64,000 bases of DNA from Cryptomeria japonica (lineage: Eukaryota; Streptophyta; Pinopsida; Cupressales; Cupressaceae): contig NC_081408.1 in the NCBI RefSeq assembly GCF_030272615.1, positions 309,806,450-309,870,449 of the forward strand. The letters are read 5' to 3'. The position numbers and the translations under genes were made by a program. Below, piece after piece: positions 11,641 through 21,705 of the stretch. The notes beneath the pieces are model-generated. The model ran no database searches and was not told where the DNA came from. It saw nothing but the letters and a program-made list of their open reading frames with translations. Numbering within the stretch: position 1 is the stretch's first letter; the number at the start of each line of letters is the position of its first letter.

Positions 11641-12033
11641 TATGCTTAAATTATTTTTAAATAACATATATAATATAATAATATATTATATAATATATTA
11701 TTATATTATATAATACGTATTGTATTATATTATATATATTATAATATATAATATAATACAATATTATATATAATATAATATAATATAATACAATATTATA
11801 TTATATTATAATATATAATATATAATACAATATTATATTATATAATATATAATATAATATAATATTATATCATATTATATATAATATAATACTGTATTAC
11901 ATAATATATATAATGTAATAATATATTATATAATATATTATTACATTATATATATTATATAGTATAATAATATATTATATATTATATAATATGTAACATA
12001 TAATATATTTTTTAAATTAAATTTACAAATAAC
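11641..12033. repeat. (TA)-rich low-complexity tract
   Basis: About 390 bp made almost only of A and T, with many ATATAATATAT blocks. It is repeated in inverted orientation at 33525-33780 next to the same palindrome, forming the outer part of the large inverted repeat. Confidence 0.9.
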
Positions 12034-12049
12034 AATCGGATATCCGATT
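12034..12049. repeat. Perfect 16-bp palindrome AATCGGATATCCGATT
   Basis: Perfect dyad of the motif found in both transposon ends. A near copy, AATCGGATATCTGATT, sits at 33491-33506 beside the same neighbouring sequence (GCATAGGTAATTACCAGG or its complement). Possibly the end of a related element or MITE. Confidence 0.7.
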
Positions 12050-12109
12050 TGCATAGGTAATTACCAGGCCAAGGTGTACTAACATCCAGGCCTAGCAAAA
12101 AGTCAACAT

Positions 12110-13086
12110 GGATAATAAGGATGCTAAAATGATTTTCCTAGGCTCAAAAGGGTAGCATAAGATGACTGAACTTGGAGATGAAGAATGGAGGGATGGAGTC
12201 CTCAATTTATAGGAAGAGGGGAGGAAGAATGGATGGCTAGGATGGATTCAAGATGAAGGGCTAGGATTGCTTGTGAGCTCACACAAGGCCCAAGAGAGGG
12301 TATGGAGACTAAGAGGTATGCCTTAAAGGCATTTCTTGTCTCCACACTCCTCAAGGTATATTAGGAAGACTTCCCAAGGTACCTTGAGAAGAGAAAAGTG
12401 CATTGGAAAGACTTCCCAATGTACCTTGAGAGGAGCAAGGGATGTGACATTCTTTGAAGAATGGGGAGGAGGAATTTAAAATTCTCCAAAAGGGAATAAT
12501 TATGGGGATTGGAGGAATAAGAAGGAATTAAAAATTCCTTGTGAGAGGAGATGCCTAGAGAATTGTGAGATTTTGAAAATCTCACATTCACCTAGGAAAA
12601 GAGCATTAAAAGCTAGTGATTAGATGGAAGGGACAAAAAGTTGACTTCGTGGCTAATCATGATGATTAGCCATTAGCAACTCATTAGGAGGGGGATTAGA
12701 GGAAATGTTAAGTGGGATTGGGATTTGTAGGAGGATTTGACTAGGAGAGAGAATGAGTGGAGGGAATTGAAAATTAGAAGAATAAGGTTAAGTGAGTTTA
12801 GGGAGTTTCTAGAAGACTTTATTAGGTTAATGATTAATTAAGAAGATGGTTTGTAGGAATCATGTGCATTAACTAATTAATTGAAATAAACTAGCTAAGA
12901 GGAAGATTTGTGAGGATTTAATCTTTTAGAAGAATAAAGAAAGGGATTGATTTATTAAATAAATCAGTCACATACTATAGTGACAATATCAATTATATTT
13001 AACTAATATTGAGGAGAATTTGAATTAACATAATTAATTAATTAATTATGTGAGGAATTAAAAATAATTATTTTTAAGTGTCTACA
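12110..13086 (-). repeat. 3' LTR of the minus-strand gypsy element, truncated at its 3' end
   Basis: It starts on the minus strand with TGTAGACACTTAA at 13086, immediately after the polypurine tract. It contains a TATA-like box (TATAAATTGAGGACTCC, about 12211-12195) and U3 dyads of the type GGAAGACTTCC. Homology to the plus-strand LTR at 31793 stops near 12110, after CATCCTTATTAT. There the sequence switches to the GACTTTTTGCTAGGCC segment, so the terminal ~300-650 bp are lost. The 76-aa frame at 12591-12361 corresponds to the frame at 32293 in the other copy and is LTR sequence, not a gene. Confidence 0.75.
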
Positions 13087-13100
13087 TTTTGCCCCTCTTT
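13087..13100 (-). promoter_or_regulatory. Polypurine tract
   Basis: AAAGAGGGGCAAAA on the minus strand lies directly before the LTR start. It is the plus-strand primer site for reverse transcription. The same tract is at 61250, with a one-base variant at 31779. Confidence 0.85.
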
Positions 13101-13190
13101 GAAGCGAGGTGTGATGACGCATTGATTCAAACAATAATCTTATTCTTTGATGATGATATTGATTTGATTGATAAGATCTAGATTCAGTCT

Positions 13191-13535
13191 GGTTTCAGGA
13201 AGGATTTATCCTGTATAAGACAAAAATGATCAAAGCGTTTGGTTTTGGGAAGGATTCATCTTGTATAAGACATGATTGATCACAACGTCTGGTTTCAGGA
13301 AGGATTCATCCTATATAAGACATGATTAGAGCGTAACGTTTGGTTTTAGGAAGGATTCATCCTGTATAAGACATGACTGATCACAACGTCTGGTTTCAGG
13401 AAGGATTCATCCCATACAAGACATGATCAGAGCGCAACGTTTGGTTTCAGAAAGGATTCATCCTGTATAAGACATGACTGATCACAACATCTGGTTTCAG
13501 GAAGGATTCATCCTGTATAAGACATGATTAGAATC
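13191..13535. repeat. Seven-copy 50-bp tandem repeat in the gypsy 3' tail
   Basis: GGTTTCAGGAAGGATTCATC followed by CTGTATAAGACATGAT-type sequence repeats at 13191, 13241, 13291, 13342, 13392, 13443 and 13493. Each unit includes the small dyad GGATTCATCC. Four inverted copies lie at 31510-31690 and a diverged pair at 59865-59950. Confidence 0.9.
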
Positions 13536-15487
13536 ATAATTAATTATGTGAGGTGTATGGTGATGTGTAGAAGATAGAAGAAGAAAAGGATGCCCCAGCG
13601 TAGAGCATGGGAGGTGTATGCCCCCTTTAGATTTTTTTCAAAAAAAAGGACAAAAAATTCTCAAAAAAAGAGAGGAAGAAGAATTAGGGTGGAAGGGATA
13701 AATGAGGAAGAAATATGAAGCAGTCGCAAAGAATTTGGAAGGAAGAATAGGAGAGGCGAGACCGCGGGGGAAGATGGGCCCTCATGGGGGCCCATATATG
13801 CCACAACGGATCCAATTAGGGGTCATTGTATCATGATGGACATATTTTTCTCTTTATATATATATATGTATACATGATTCAATTGGTGACAGATGATGTG
13901 TAGAATTTATTGTGATGGATTATTTTTGTTTGTCTTATGATGTCATATATGGATGCAATCATGGATGTGCTATGCTGACCTATTTTGTGATGTAGAGTGG
14001 ATGCTTATGTGTGTATGTTTATGATGTGTTGCTGACATAGTTTTTTTTTTGGATGTAGGATGAGTTTTTTTTATGCTTTATGTATAAATACACATGTGTG
14101 AATGGTTTATGATGCAGTCTAAATGTAATGCTATATGGATGAGTGTATCTTTTTTTTATGTGATGCAATCTTATATGGTAAATGTTTTGTGGAAAAAAAA
14201 TGACTGTCTAAGAAATGCACTCTACATGATGTGAATGAATTAAAAAAGAGGGAATATGCCAATAATAACACAATGATCTTAGATAGAAGAATATGGAATA
14301 GATGGGAAGTGGGGGAAATTGAGAACTCCATGGGATTACTGAGTTTAGGATTTGATGGAATGATGCTGAGATTTTGTGCACAACAAATATGGAGAGCCAA
14401 CCTAGTTTGATGTTGCCCTGAGTGGCTTGCACCACTGATTATAGAAATCAGAATGCCATGAGAAACCCAGGGCATGGATTGACTCTATAGACAAACGGGA
14501 ATTTCTTGCACACAACAATGCAAGTGTTAAAAAACACTAATACAAAGTTGTGGGTTTGTGCAAGGAAACCCTCAAACACATCGATACCTCTTGTACACGA
14601 GAAGGTAAGTGTTGATAAACACTAGTACTAGGTCGCTAGTTTATACAAGAGGGATCCAAAACATGCCATACTATGAAATATGCCTCAATATGCACCTATC
14701 ATAACGTACCTGGATATGGAAGAACCTAGGCATTCGTAAATAGTGGTAGTCGTAGGGCAAAATATGCAAGTCTATATGAAAAGATCTAACAAAATCTAAC
14801 AAGTCACTTCCTTGCGACCAAATGATACCTCTTGCCAAGAGTAGAACTAGGATGAAGGATTAGGGTGCCAGGTGAGGGAAGGGGTCATCCCTAGGGCAAA
14901 GTGGGCTTTTGGATTAGGCAAGTGATTCTATGGTTTTGGAGAGTGACTAGTTGATTTGGGATTGTTTCTCAAGACTTCTTCAAGCTTACACAGAGGCATA
15001 AAATCTCAGTTTTAATGGGACATTCCTTGTTCATGACTCAGGTGAAGACTCTTCATCATACACATCTTTTATTGGGAGATGGAAAAGAAGGAATGTTGCG
15101 CATGGGTGGGCTGGATGGTGGATGATTTGCAGTGTCGATTGGATAGACAGTGGATCTGGTTATTTACATTGGCACCTGCATAGAGGTTCTCACCAAGGTA
15201 CTTGTCTGTAGCGCCACCAAGTGATTTTCACTAATGAACGAATTGTTTTTCTTTGTTTTTCTGATTTTTTAATTTTTTTTTGTGTCATAAGGCTCCTGTT
15301 TTCCAGGTTTTCACCAAAGTGATGATTTTTTTCAAGATCTTTTTCTCATTTTTTATTTTTTATTTTTTAAAAAAAAATTCTTGATTTTTTTTGACAATTT
15401 AAGACTTTCGGAGGACTAATAATAAAATCTTTTGAGGTGCATGATATTCATTGGATCATCCAAAGGATTACCTTCAGAAGTAGCCAA
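13536..15487 (-). other. Long non-coding 3' region of the gypsy element
   Basis: About 2 kb between the integrase end and the tail repeats without a credible gene. It contains a short duplicated block (CAAGTGTTAAAAAACACTA near 14521 and AAGTGTTGATAAACACTAG near 14606), T/A-rich stretches around 15250-15400 and a CCAGGTTTTCACC motif. The complement of that motif, GAAAACCTGG, recurs in the tail of the element at 52720-62895. Long 3' non-coding regions are usual in Tat-group elements. Confidence 0.6.
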
Positions 15488-16276
15488 CTAATAAGCTCCT
15501 GGTCCATATTTTGTTGTGATTACATATGGTCCAAGCCAATTAGGCTCAAACTTGCCTTTCTTTTCTCTTTCTTGTAGATTTTTTTGATTCTCCATGAGGA
15601 CAAGATCACCAACTTGGAATTCCCAGGTTTTGACTTTTTTGTGATAACTCATCCACAAGTGGTTCTGATATAACCGAAGATGGTTCACGGCCTTGAGGTG
15701 CCTTTCATCTAACAATTCTAGCTCTTGTAAGCGGGTAATTTTGTATTCTTCCTTTGGTAGGATGTCTTGTAGTGATACCCTTAGAGAGGGGATCTCAATC
15801 TCAAGGGGAAGGATGGCTTTGGTGCCAAAGACCAGGGAATAAGGGGTGGCCCCTGTGGGGGTATAGATGGAGGTGCGGTAGGCCCACAAAGGGGGATGGA
15901 GTTGGAGGTGGCAATCACAGCCAACTTCATTGACTGTCTTTTTGAGGATTTTGATTAAGGTTTTATTAGAAGCCTCAACTTGGCTGTTGCCTTGGCTATA
16001 ATATGGGGTGGAGAAGTGATGTTGGATGTTGAATTTTTGGTAGAGTTCTTTGACATCCAAGTTTTTAAATTGTTTGCCATTATCTGTGATAATAACTTTT
16101 GGGATGTCATAAGGGCAGATTAGATAGTTAAGGATGAATTTGGATATTTGCTTGCCAATGGTGAAATTAAGAGGGATAGCCTCTACCCACATGGTGAAGT
16201 ATTCGGTGGCGGTGATAATGAATTTATGTCCATTGGAAGATGAAGGGTGGATTTTCCCAATGAGATCGAGCCCCCA
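15488..16276 (-). pseudogene. Gypsy integrase core and C-terminal domain
   Basis: Integrase catalytic core with WVEAIPL, then Asp in ITDNGKQF and the Glu-containing YSQGNSQVEASNKT, i.e. the DDE pattern. A C-terminal GPYVITTKYGPGAY stretch resembles the GPY/F module; no chromodomain is visible. The enzyme would join cDNA to chromosomal DNA. The first catalytic Asp should lie just upstream, around 16200-16276, in the damaged junction with the RNase H/HHCC frame. Confidence 0.8.
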
Positions 16277-17191
16277 CTATGAGAAGGGCCACAGTGTTAT
16301 AAATGGCTGCAATTCTTGTGACGGTGCATGAATTTTGTCACCATGTTGCTGGCAAGGGATGCATTTCTTCACATAATTATATGCATCTACCTCCATTTTA
16401 GGCCAATAGTATCCTATTCTCAAAATCTTTTTAGCCAATGTGAGCCCACTTGAGTGTGCCCCACAAATACCCTCGTGTACTTTGTGCAATGCCCATTCTG
16501 CCTCTTGTTTATCTAAACACCTTAGGAGGGAACCATTGAAATGCCTTTTGAATAGGGTGTCTCCAAGGATGGTGTAACGAGCACATTGGCGAATGAAGGT
16601 TTGTTGTTGGGTTTTTGTGAGATGTGGGGGAATGGTGTTCTCTTTGAATAAAGTGAAGGTTTCTTGGTACCAAGGGGACTCAGGACCAATGAGAACACAC
16701 ACTATTTTAGACTCTAGTAGTTCATATGTTGGTATAAATAATTGCTTGACCAAGAACTCACACTTCTGACTGTGTGCTAACATTTGAAAGAGGGAGCCAA
16801 TGGTGGCCATTACATCTGCAACCCTATTGTTTGTTCGTGGGATTTGATTAAATGTGATTGCTGTGAATTTTTTTTTAAGATCTTCAACCATGGTATGGTA
16901 AGGAAGGAGTTTATCATCTTTTATCTGGTACTCATCATTGACTTGTTTTATAACAAACTGAGAATCACCATAAACTTCTAACTCCTTTATTTTATAGTGG
17001 ATAGCCAGATGCAAACCTGTGATGAGTGCCTCATATTCTGCTATGTTATTGGTACATGCAAAGGCTATCTTGTATGATTTGGGGATACCATCTCCTTGAG
17101 GTGTGACCAATAATATTCCTGCCCCCAATCCATTTTGGGTGCAGGAGCCATCAAAGTATAATTGCCATGTGGAGGATGTGGAAACAATCAT
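16277..17191 (-). pseudogene. Second RNase H-like domain and integrase HHCC zinc finger
   Basis: 304 codons. The N-terminal part is an RNase H fold: LYFDGSCTQNGLGAGILL with the first Asp, AEYEALITGL with the Glu, YGDSQFVIKQV with the next Asp, and RTNNRVADVMA. After a linker comes the integrase zinc finger, HKVHEGICGAHSSG with CIPCQQHGD (His, His, Cys, Cys). A second RNase H domain of this kind in front of integrase supports placement in the Tat lineage. It overlaps the preceding RT/RNase H frame by a few bases in another frame. Confidence 0.82.
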
Positions 17192-18703
17192 AATGAACTC
17201 ATCTCGTAATTTTGTGAGAATAGGATGGTCACCTGATCTGCCAACTGATCTGCAATGACTTGTCCCTTGATTGCCTTTCTGTCCACATATTCAATGTCAA
17301 ACTCACTTAGGAGCATGACCCATTTGGAAATTCTACGAGTGAGAGCAACTTTTGACAAGAGATATTTAAGTGGATCAATTTTAGCAATTAATTTTGTCTT
17401 GTTGTTTAGCATATAGTGTCATAGTTTCTGTGTGCTAAACACTAATGCCAAACATGCTCTTTCAATGGGGGTGTAATTGAGTTCATATCCTACCAATATT
17501 CAACTGATGTAGTAAATGGCCTGTTCCTTCCCTTGATCATCTGTTTGCACTAGTAATGCGCCCAATTCCATTGTAGTAGCACATATGTACAAAATGAGGA
17601 GTTTTCCAGGGGTAGGTGGCATCAAAACTAGAGGTGATGCTATATATTCTTTTAATTTCTCAAAGGCCTTTTGACATAAGCAGTCCCATTTGAATTTCAT
17701 GTCCTTGCATAGGAGGTGTGCAAATGGATGGCACTTATCTGTTAGTTGTGAAATAAAACATCTAACAGATTGGAGTTTTCCCTGGAGACTGGGCAGTTGT
17801 CTGAGAGTTTTTGGTGGAGGCATTTCCATGATAGCTTTAAATTTTGTAGGATTGACCTTGATGCCTATATGGGAAACAATGAATCTTAATAATTTTCCCA
17901 ATGTGACTCCAAACACACACTTTTTGGGATTCAGGCGTAGTTTGTATTTTTCTAATCTTTCAAAGATCTTCTTTAGAATGGGAATGTGTTCTTGTCTTGT
18001 CTTAGATTTGCCTAGCAGATCATCCACATAGTCCTCCATAATTTTATGTACAAGGTCATGAAAAATTGTTGTCATGGCACATTGGTATGTAGCTCCAGCA
18101 TTTTTGAGACCAAAAGGCATGAACCGATAACAAAAAAGTACCCCATGGTGTTGTGAATGCGGTTCTATGCTGATCCTCATCTGCTATCTTGATTTGGTTG
18201 TATCCGAAAAACCCATCCATTAGCAATAGCATTTCATGTCCTGCTATAAGGTCCACAGTCATGTCTATATTGGGGAGCAGGAAATCATCTTTAGGACAAG
18301 CTCTATTTAGATCTTAGAAATATGTGCAGATGCGGATGCCCCTAGAAGGTTTGCTGATAGGTACAATGTTAGAGACCCATTTAGCATAGTCTATTGGTTT
18401 GATAAATTCAGCGTCTAATATCTTTTGGAGTTCTGCCTTGACTAGGAGTGCAATATGTGGGTGCATTTTGTGCAATTTTTGTTTTACAGGTTTTGCATCT
18501 GGGTGGACGGCGAGATGGTGAACCACCAAGGTAGGATTCAACACTGGCATATCAAAATAGGACCATGTAAAATTGATTTTTACCTCTATAAGGAAGTTGA
18601 TGAAGTCTTGTTTCTCTATTTCTATGAGGGATTTGGCAATGAGCACATTTTTCAAAATGACTTTGGTGCCCATGTTGATGTTGTCTGTTTCTTCTATCAG
18701 CAA
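17188..18703 (-). pseudogene. Gypsy reverse transcriptase and first RNase H
   Basis: RT is split over three frames: 18703-18314 (fingers, with LHKMHPHIALLVKAELQKIL), 18262-18056 (DGFFGYNQI, the palm Asp) and 18180-17500 (FMPFGLKNAGATYQ, then the catalytic YVDDLLG). The thumb/connection and RNase H follow (CHPFAHLLCKD, then DPLKYLLSKVALTRRISKW at 17412-17188). The active-site Asp residues are still readable, but at least three frameshifts or stops separate the pieces. The enzyme copies the element RNA to cDNA in the cytoplasmic particle. Confidence 0.85.
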
Positions 18704-19366
18704 ATTTGATTTGTCCTATGGAAGGTAACCAATGGTAGGGAGGTCAAGTCCCTCATCGTTAAGTGCCTTTTCCAAGTTTTCACTTTTGGATACACTGTTT
18801 GTTTTTATTTTTTGTTCATCAAAAGGTGCCTTAGGGAGGTTTTCACCTAGGGAATCATGAATTTTGCTTTTATTATCTTTTTTGTGTCTATGGGCATTGA
18901 CCTGACTACCAAAGTATCCCTTTTCGTGTAGTTGAATACCCTCAATTTTGTTACAATCTTCCAGGTTTCATGCCATTAGGAGAGCAATGAGAGCATTATC
19001 ATCGACGTAGATATCTAAAGTGGGTTTGTCTCATTGGCCTCAGTAATGAGTTCAGGATGGACAAGATGTAGCTCATGTAAAGTGGGAGGGGTTATGGGGG
19101 TGATGGTATTGATGTAAGTGTCAAGGAAGATATCTTTCTCGTATTCATAAGGCATTTCATGGAATTCCTCTTCTTCAGTGCTTTGGATATCTGAAGAAGG
19201 ACTAGAAGGGGCACCAATGATAGTAATCTTAGGCACCGGGGTGTACCCCAAGCCTCTGTTGTATCTATAGGAGATAGGATTTATGGGTGCTTTTCTTTCT
19301 TTCTCCTCTAGTCCCAAGCTGTGTCCTTTGTAACCCATTCTTTCAACTATGGTAGATGCTTTTGGG
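18704..19366 (-). pseudogene. Gypsy protease-RT linker with glycine-rich (G-patch-like) motif
   Basis: The frame at 19366-19015 has ERMGYKGHSLGLEEKERK and RGLGYTPVP, a Gly/aromatic pattern resembling the G-patch found after protease in some plant gypsy elements. Acidic low-complexity sequence follows. Coding resemblance continues with stops to 18704. The reading frame resumes on the far side of the inserted element at 25930-25984. Confidence 0.65.
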
Positions 19367-20174
19367 TGTTGGCATATGGACACTAAAATGCGACATTGTG
19401 TGTGATTAAAGGTTTTGTCATTGATGGCAACCTTGCAATCCTATGGCACCAACAAGACATCATACCAACAAAGCATTATTCAAGCAAGATAGTGCACCGA
19501 CATCAACAAGATCACTCTACACCGGCACCGACACCGGCACAGAAGAAAAGATGTATACCGACACAGAGGTTGACAAGATTTTTCATATGTAATATTTTGA
19601 TTATTATTGTAAGCCGACTTGGCAAATTGTAAAATGACTCTTGTATATAAAAGAGATCATTGTAGACATTTGTGAGTGTAAGGAAGCAAACAAAAAGAAA
19701 ATTATTAGGCAGACCAATGTGCAAATTATAGGTCAAGGGTATATGTAAAGAACAGAGTTAGAACCAGTACTGAATCTGGCATTGGAGATGCTATTGTAAA
19801 GTTGTACAGATCATTGGATTAGTACAATCCTCATTGTAAGTCAGTGTGACTTCTCATTGAGCAGTGAGCTCTAGGCAATTGGCCTTCTTGCATGTGCAGG
19901 CCCCTATTGTAAGTAATATTCTCTTATTGGCCAGTAAGTGAATATTGTGGGTCACAAATCCCACTGAGGTTTTTCCCACATCAGGTTTCCTCCTTAAAAC
20001 ATCTTGTGTTATGGTGTTCTTTTCATGTGGATGTTTTTGATTCTGTTTATTACATTAATTCTTGCATACTGGTATACTGCTACTTTATTTTTTGCAAGTT
20101 TTAACTTAAGAAAATTTGAATACCAGTCAGATACTAATTCACCCCCCCTCTTAGTATCTGTGGGAACCCTAACA
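19367..20174 (+). repeat. 5' LTR of the two-frame copia-like element
   Basis: 808 bp from TGTTGGCATATGG to AACCCTAACA. Rich in CCGG/ACCGGCA motifs. CTCTTGTATATAAAAGAGAT (19631-19650) supplies a TATA-like box. A C-rich run (CACCCCCCCTCTTAGTATC) lies near the end. Confidence 0.9.
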
Positions 20175-20176
20175 AT

Positions 20177-20186
20177 TGGTATCAGA
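20177..20186 (+). promoter_or_regulatory. Primer binding site (initiator-Met tRNA type)
   Basis: TGGTATCAGA, 2 bp downstream of the 5' LTR end, matches the usual plant copia primer site complementary to the 3' end of initiator methionine tRNA. Confidence 0.85.
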
Positions 20187-20245
20187 TCCTAGTCCTCTAT
20201 TTTCAGAAGCCTAATAGCTTGAGGAAGATCTTGACACCGGTAAAG

Positions 20246-21402
20246 ATGGAAAATCTGATGAAGCAACTTGAAGGAGCTCTTACTGATTATGATGCAGAGA
20301 AGTTGAAAAATATCAAATTAGAAGATGATTTAAGAGCAACTCAGGTTATCATTTAGGAACTTCAAGAAAATCTTACTATTACAAGAAATAAGAGAAGAGA
20401 ACTTTGTGAAAAATTGCAAAATGAGAATGATGAAAAGGAATCACTTAATGATATGATAAGCAAGTTGAAACAAGAGATCATGACAACAAAAAATGAAATG
20501 CAGGATATGAATATGAGATTTTGCAAATAGATTGAGGATAGAAAGAAGAATGAAGAAGAATTGACCAGAAGACTAAGTGATGCAGCAAATGAGAACACAA
20601 GACTTAGCTATGAAAATGACATGTTGAAGACAGATCTGATGCATACTCAGAATGACTCAAATGAACTAATGAGAGAAAAAGAAATCTTGGAAAGGGAATT
20701 GGAAACTACAAATCAGCATAAAGAAAAATTCAAGAAAATCTCAGAAGAACTAGGTACCTTATTGAAGAATCAAAAACCCAAAGGTGACACTTCTGGAATT
20801 GGATTTGAAGTTGGAGAAAGCTCTGGTACTACAAATACTCAGGATCACAGCAAACCGGTAAGACCACCTAATACTTATAAATTCAATGGAAAATGCTTTA
20901 ACTGTAATAAATATGGTCATAGGGAAAATGAATGTAGATCTAGGAATTATCAGAATATCAATCCACCCACTAGTCAATGCTCCAAATGCAACAAAGTTGG
21001 TCATAACTCTGAAAACTACAGAATGAATGTGAGATGTTATGTTTGTGGAAGATTTGGACATCTATCTAATCAATGCAAAACACAAACTGACATAGGTTAT
21101 GGGAAAGCTATTTAGAAAAATAATGTAACCTGTTATGCATGTAACAAGATTGGGCATATTGCTAAATTTTGTAGAAGTAAAAGCACACTGGTAGACAACA
21201 AAAGTGCTAGCTTGAAAGGTAAAGAAAAAGTTGAAGAGGTTAAGCAAGAATTCTCAAAGCAATGGATTAGAAAAGCTAATCTAAATATTGGGAATACTCC
21301 TCCACCGGTAGAACCAACAAATGCTCCACCGACAGGATAGAGTGATGCCTCACCGGCAAGACAGAGTAGTGCTCCACCGGCAGGAAGCTCTTCATCTAAT
21401 TG
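20246..21402 (+). pseudogene. Gag-like protein: long coiled coil plus four CCHC zinc knuckles
   Basis: One frame from ATG 20246 (MENLMKQLEGAL) with in-frame stops near 20354, 20528, 21113 and 21338. The first ~190 codons are charged heptad-rich coiled coil. Zinc knuckles follow: CFNCNKYGHRENEC, CSKCNKVGHNSENY (last Cys replaced by Tyr), CYVCGRFGHLSNQC and, after the 21113 stop, CYACNKIGHIAKFC. The knuckles imply RNA binding. The usual copia gag N-terminal domain is not evident; the coiled coil seems to replace it. It may coat the element RNA in a particle made by an autonomous helper (inference). Confidence 0.75.
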
Positions 21403-21705
21403 AAGAAAATTGTCTTGAGGGTTTGGCAATCTAATGACACATGTGCTATTATTCCCTCGGTTAGAGAAAAGAAGTTGAAAATCACTTATTACCGGCAAAT
21501 AAAGTTAAGTGAATACTTAACCAGCATGCAATTAATGTGGTAGATAGCGAAAAAGACTTTATAAAATAATGTTTTGGCTCCATTTCATTTCACTGTGATT
21601 TCAAACTTTCAGAGAGTGCGAAGATTTCCGAGCTAAGGCATTTCGAGCAAGAAGCAAGCACACTCCAAGCAATCATCCATCCAAGATAGAAAAAGGTATT
21701 TTATC

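Larger units (their letters stand above)
11650..13540. repeat. Left arm of a ~2-kb imperfect inverted repeat
   Basis: This stretch is the reverse complement of 31500-33780. From inside out each arm holds the 50-bp tail repeats, the PPT, an LTR, a shared GACTTTTTGCTAGGCCTGG segment, the GGATATC palindrome and the TA-rich tract. The left arm lacks about 650 bp of LTR 3' sequence that the right arm has (32776-33437). The arms enclose about 18 kb. Confidence 0.8.

Noticed and set aside
12361-12591. Homologous frames at 12591-12361 and 32293-32682 as a conserved protein
   Set aside because: They are the same part of U3 in two LTR copies; similarity reflects LTR homology, not coding constraint.
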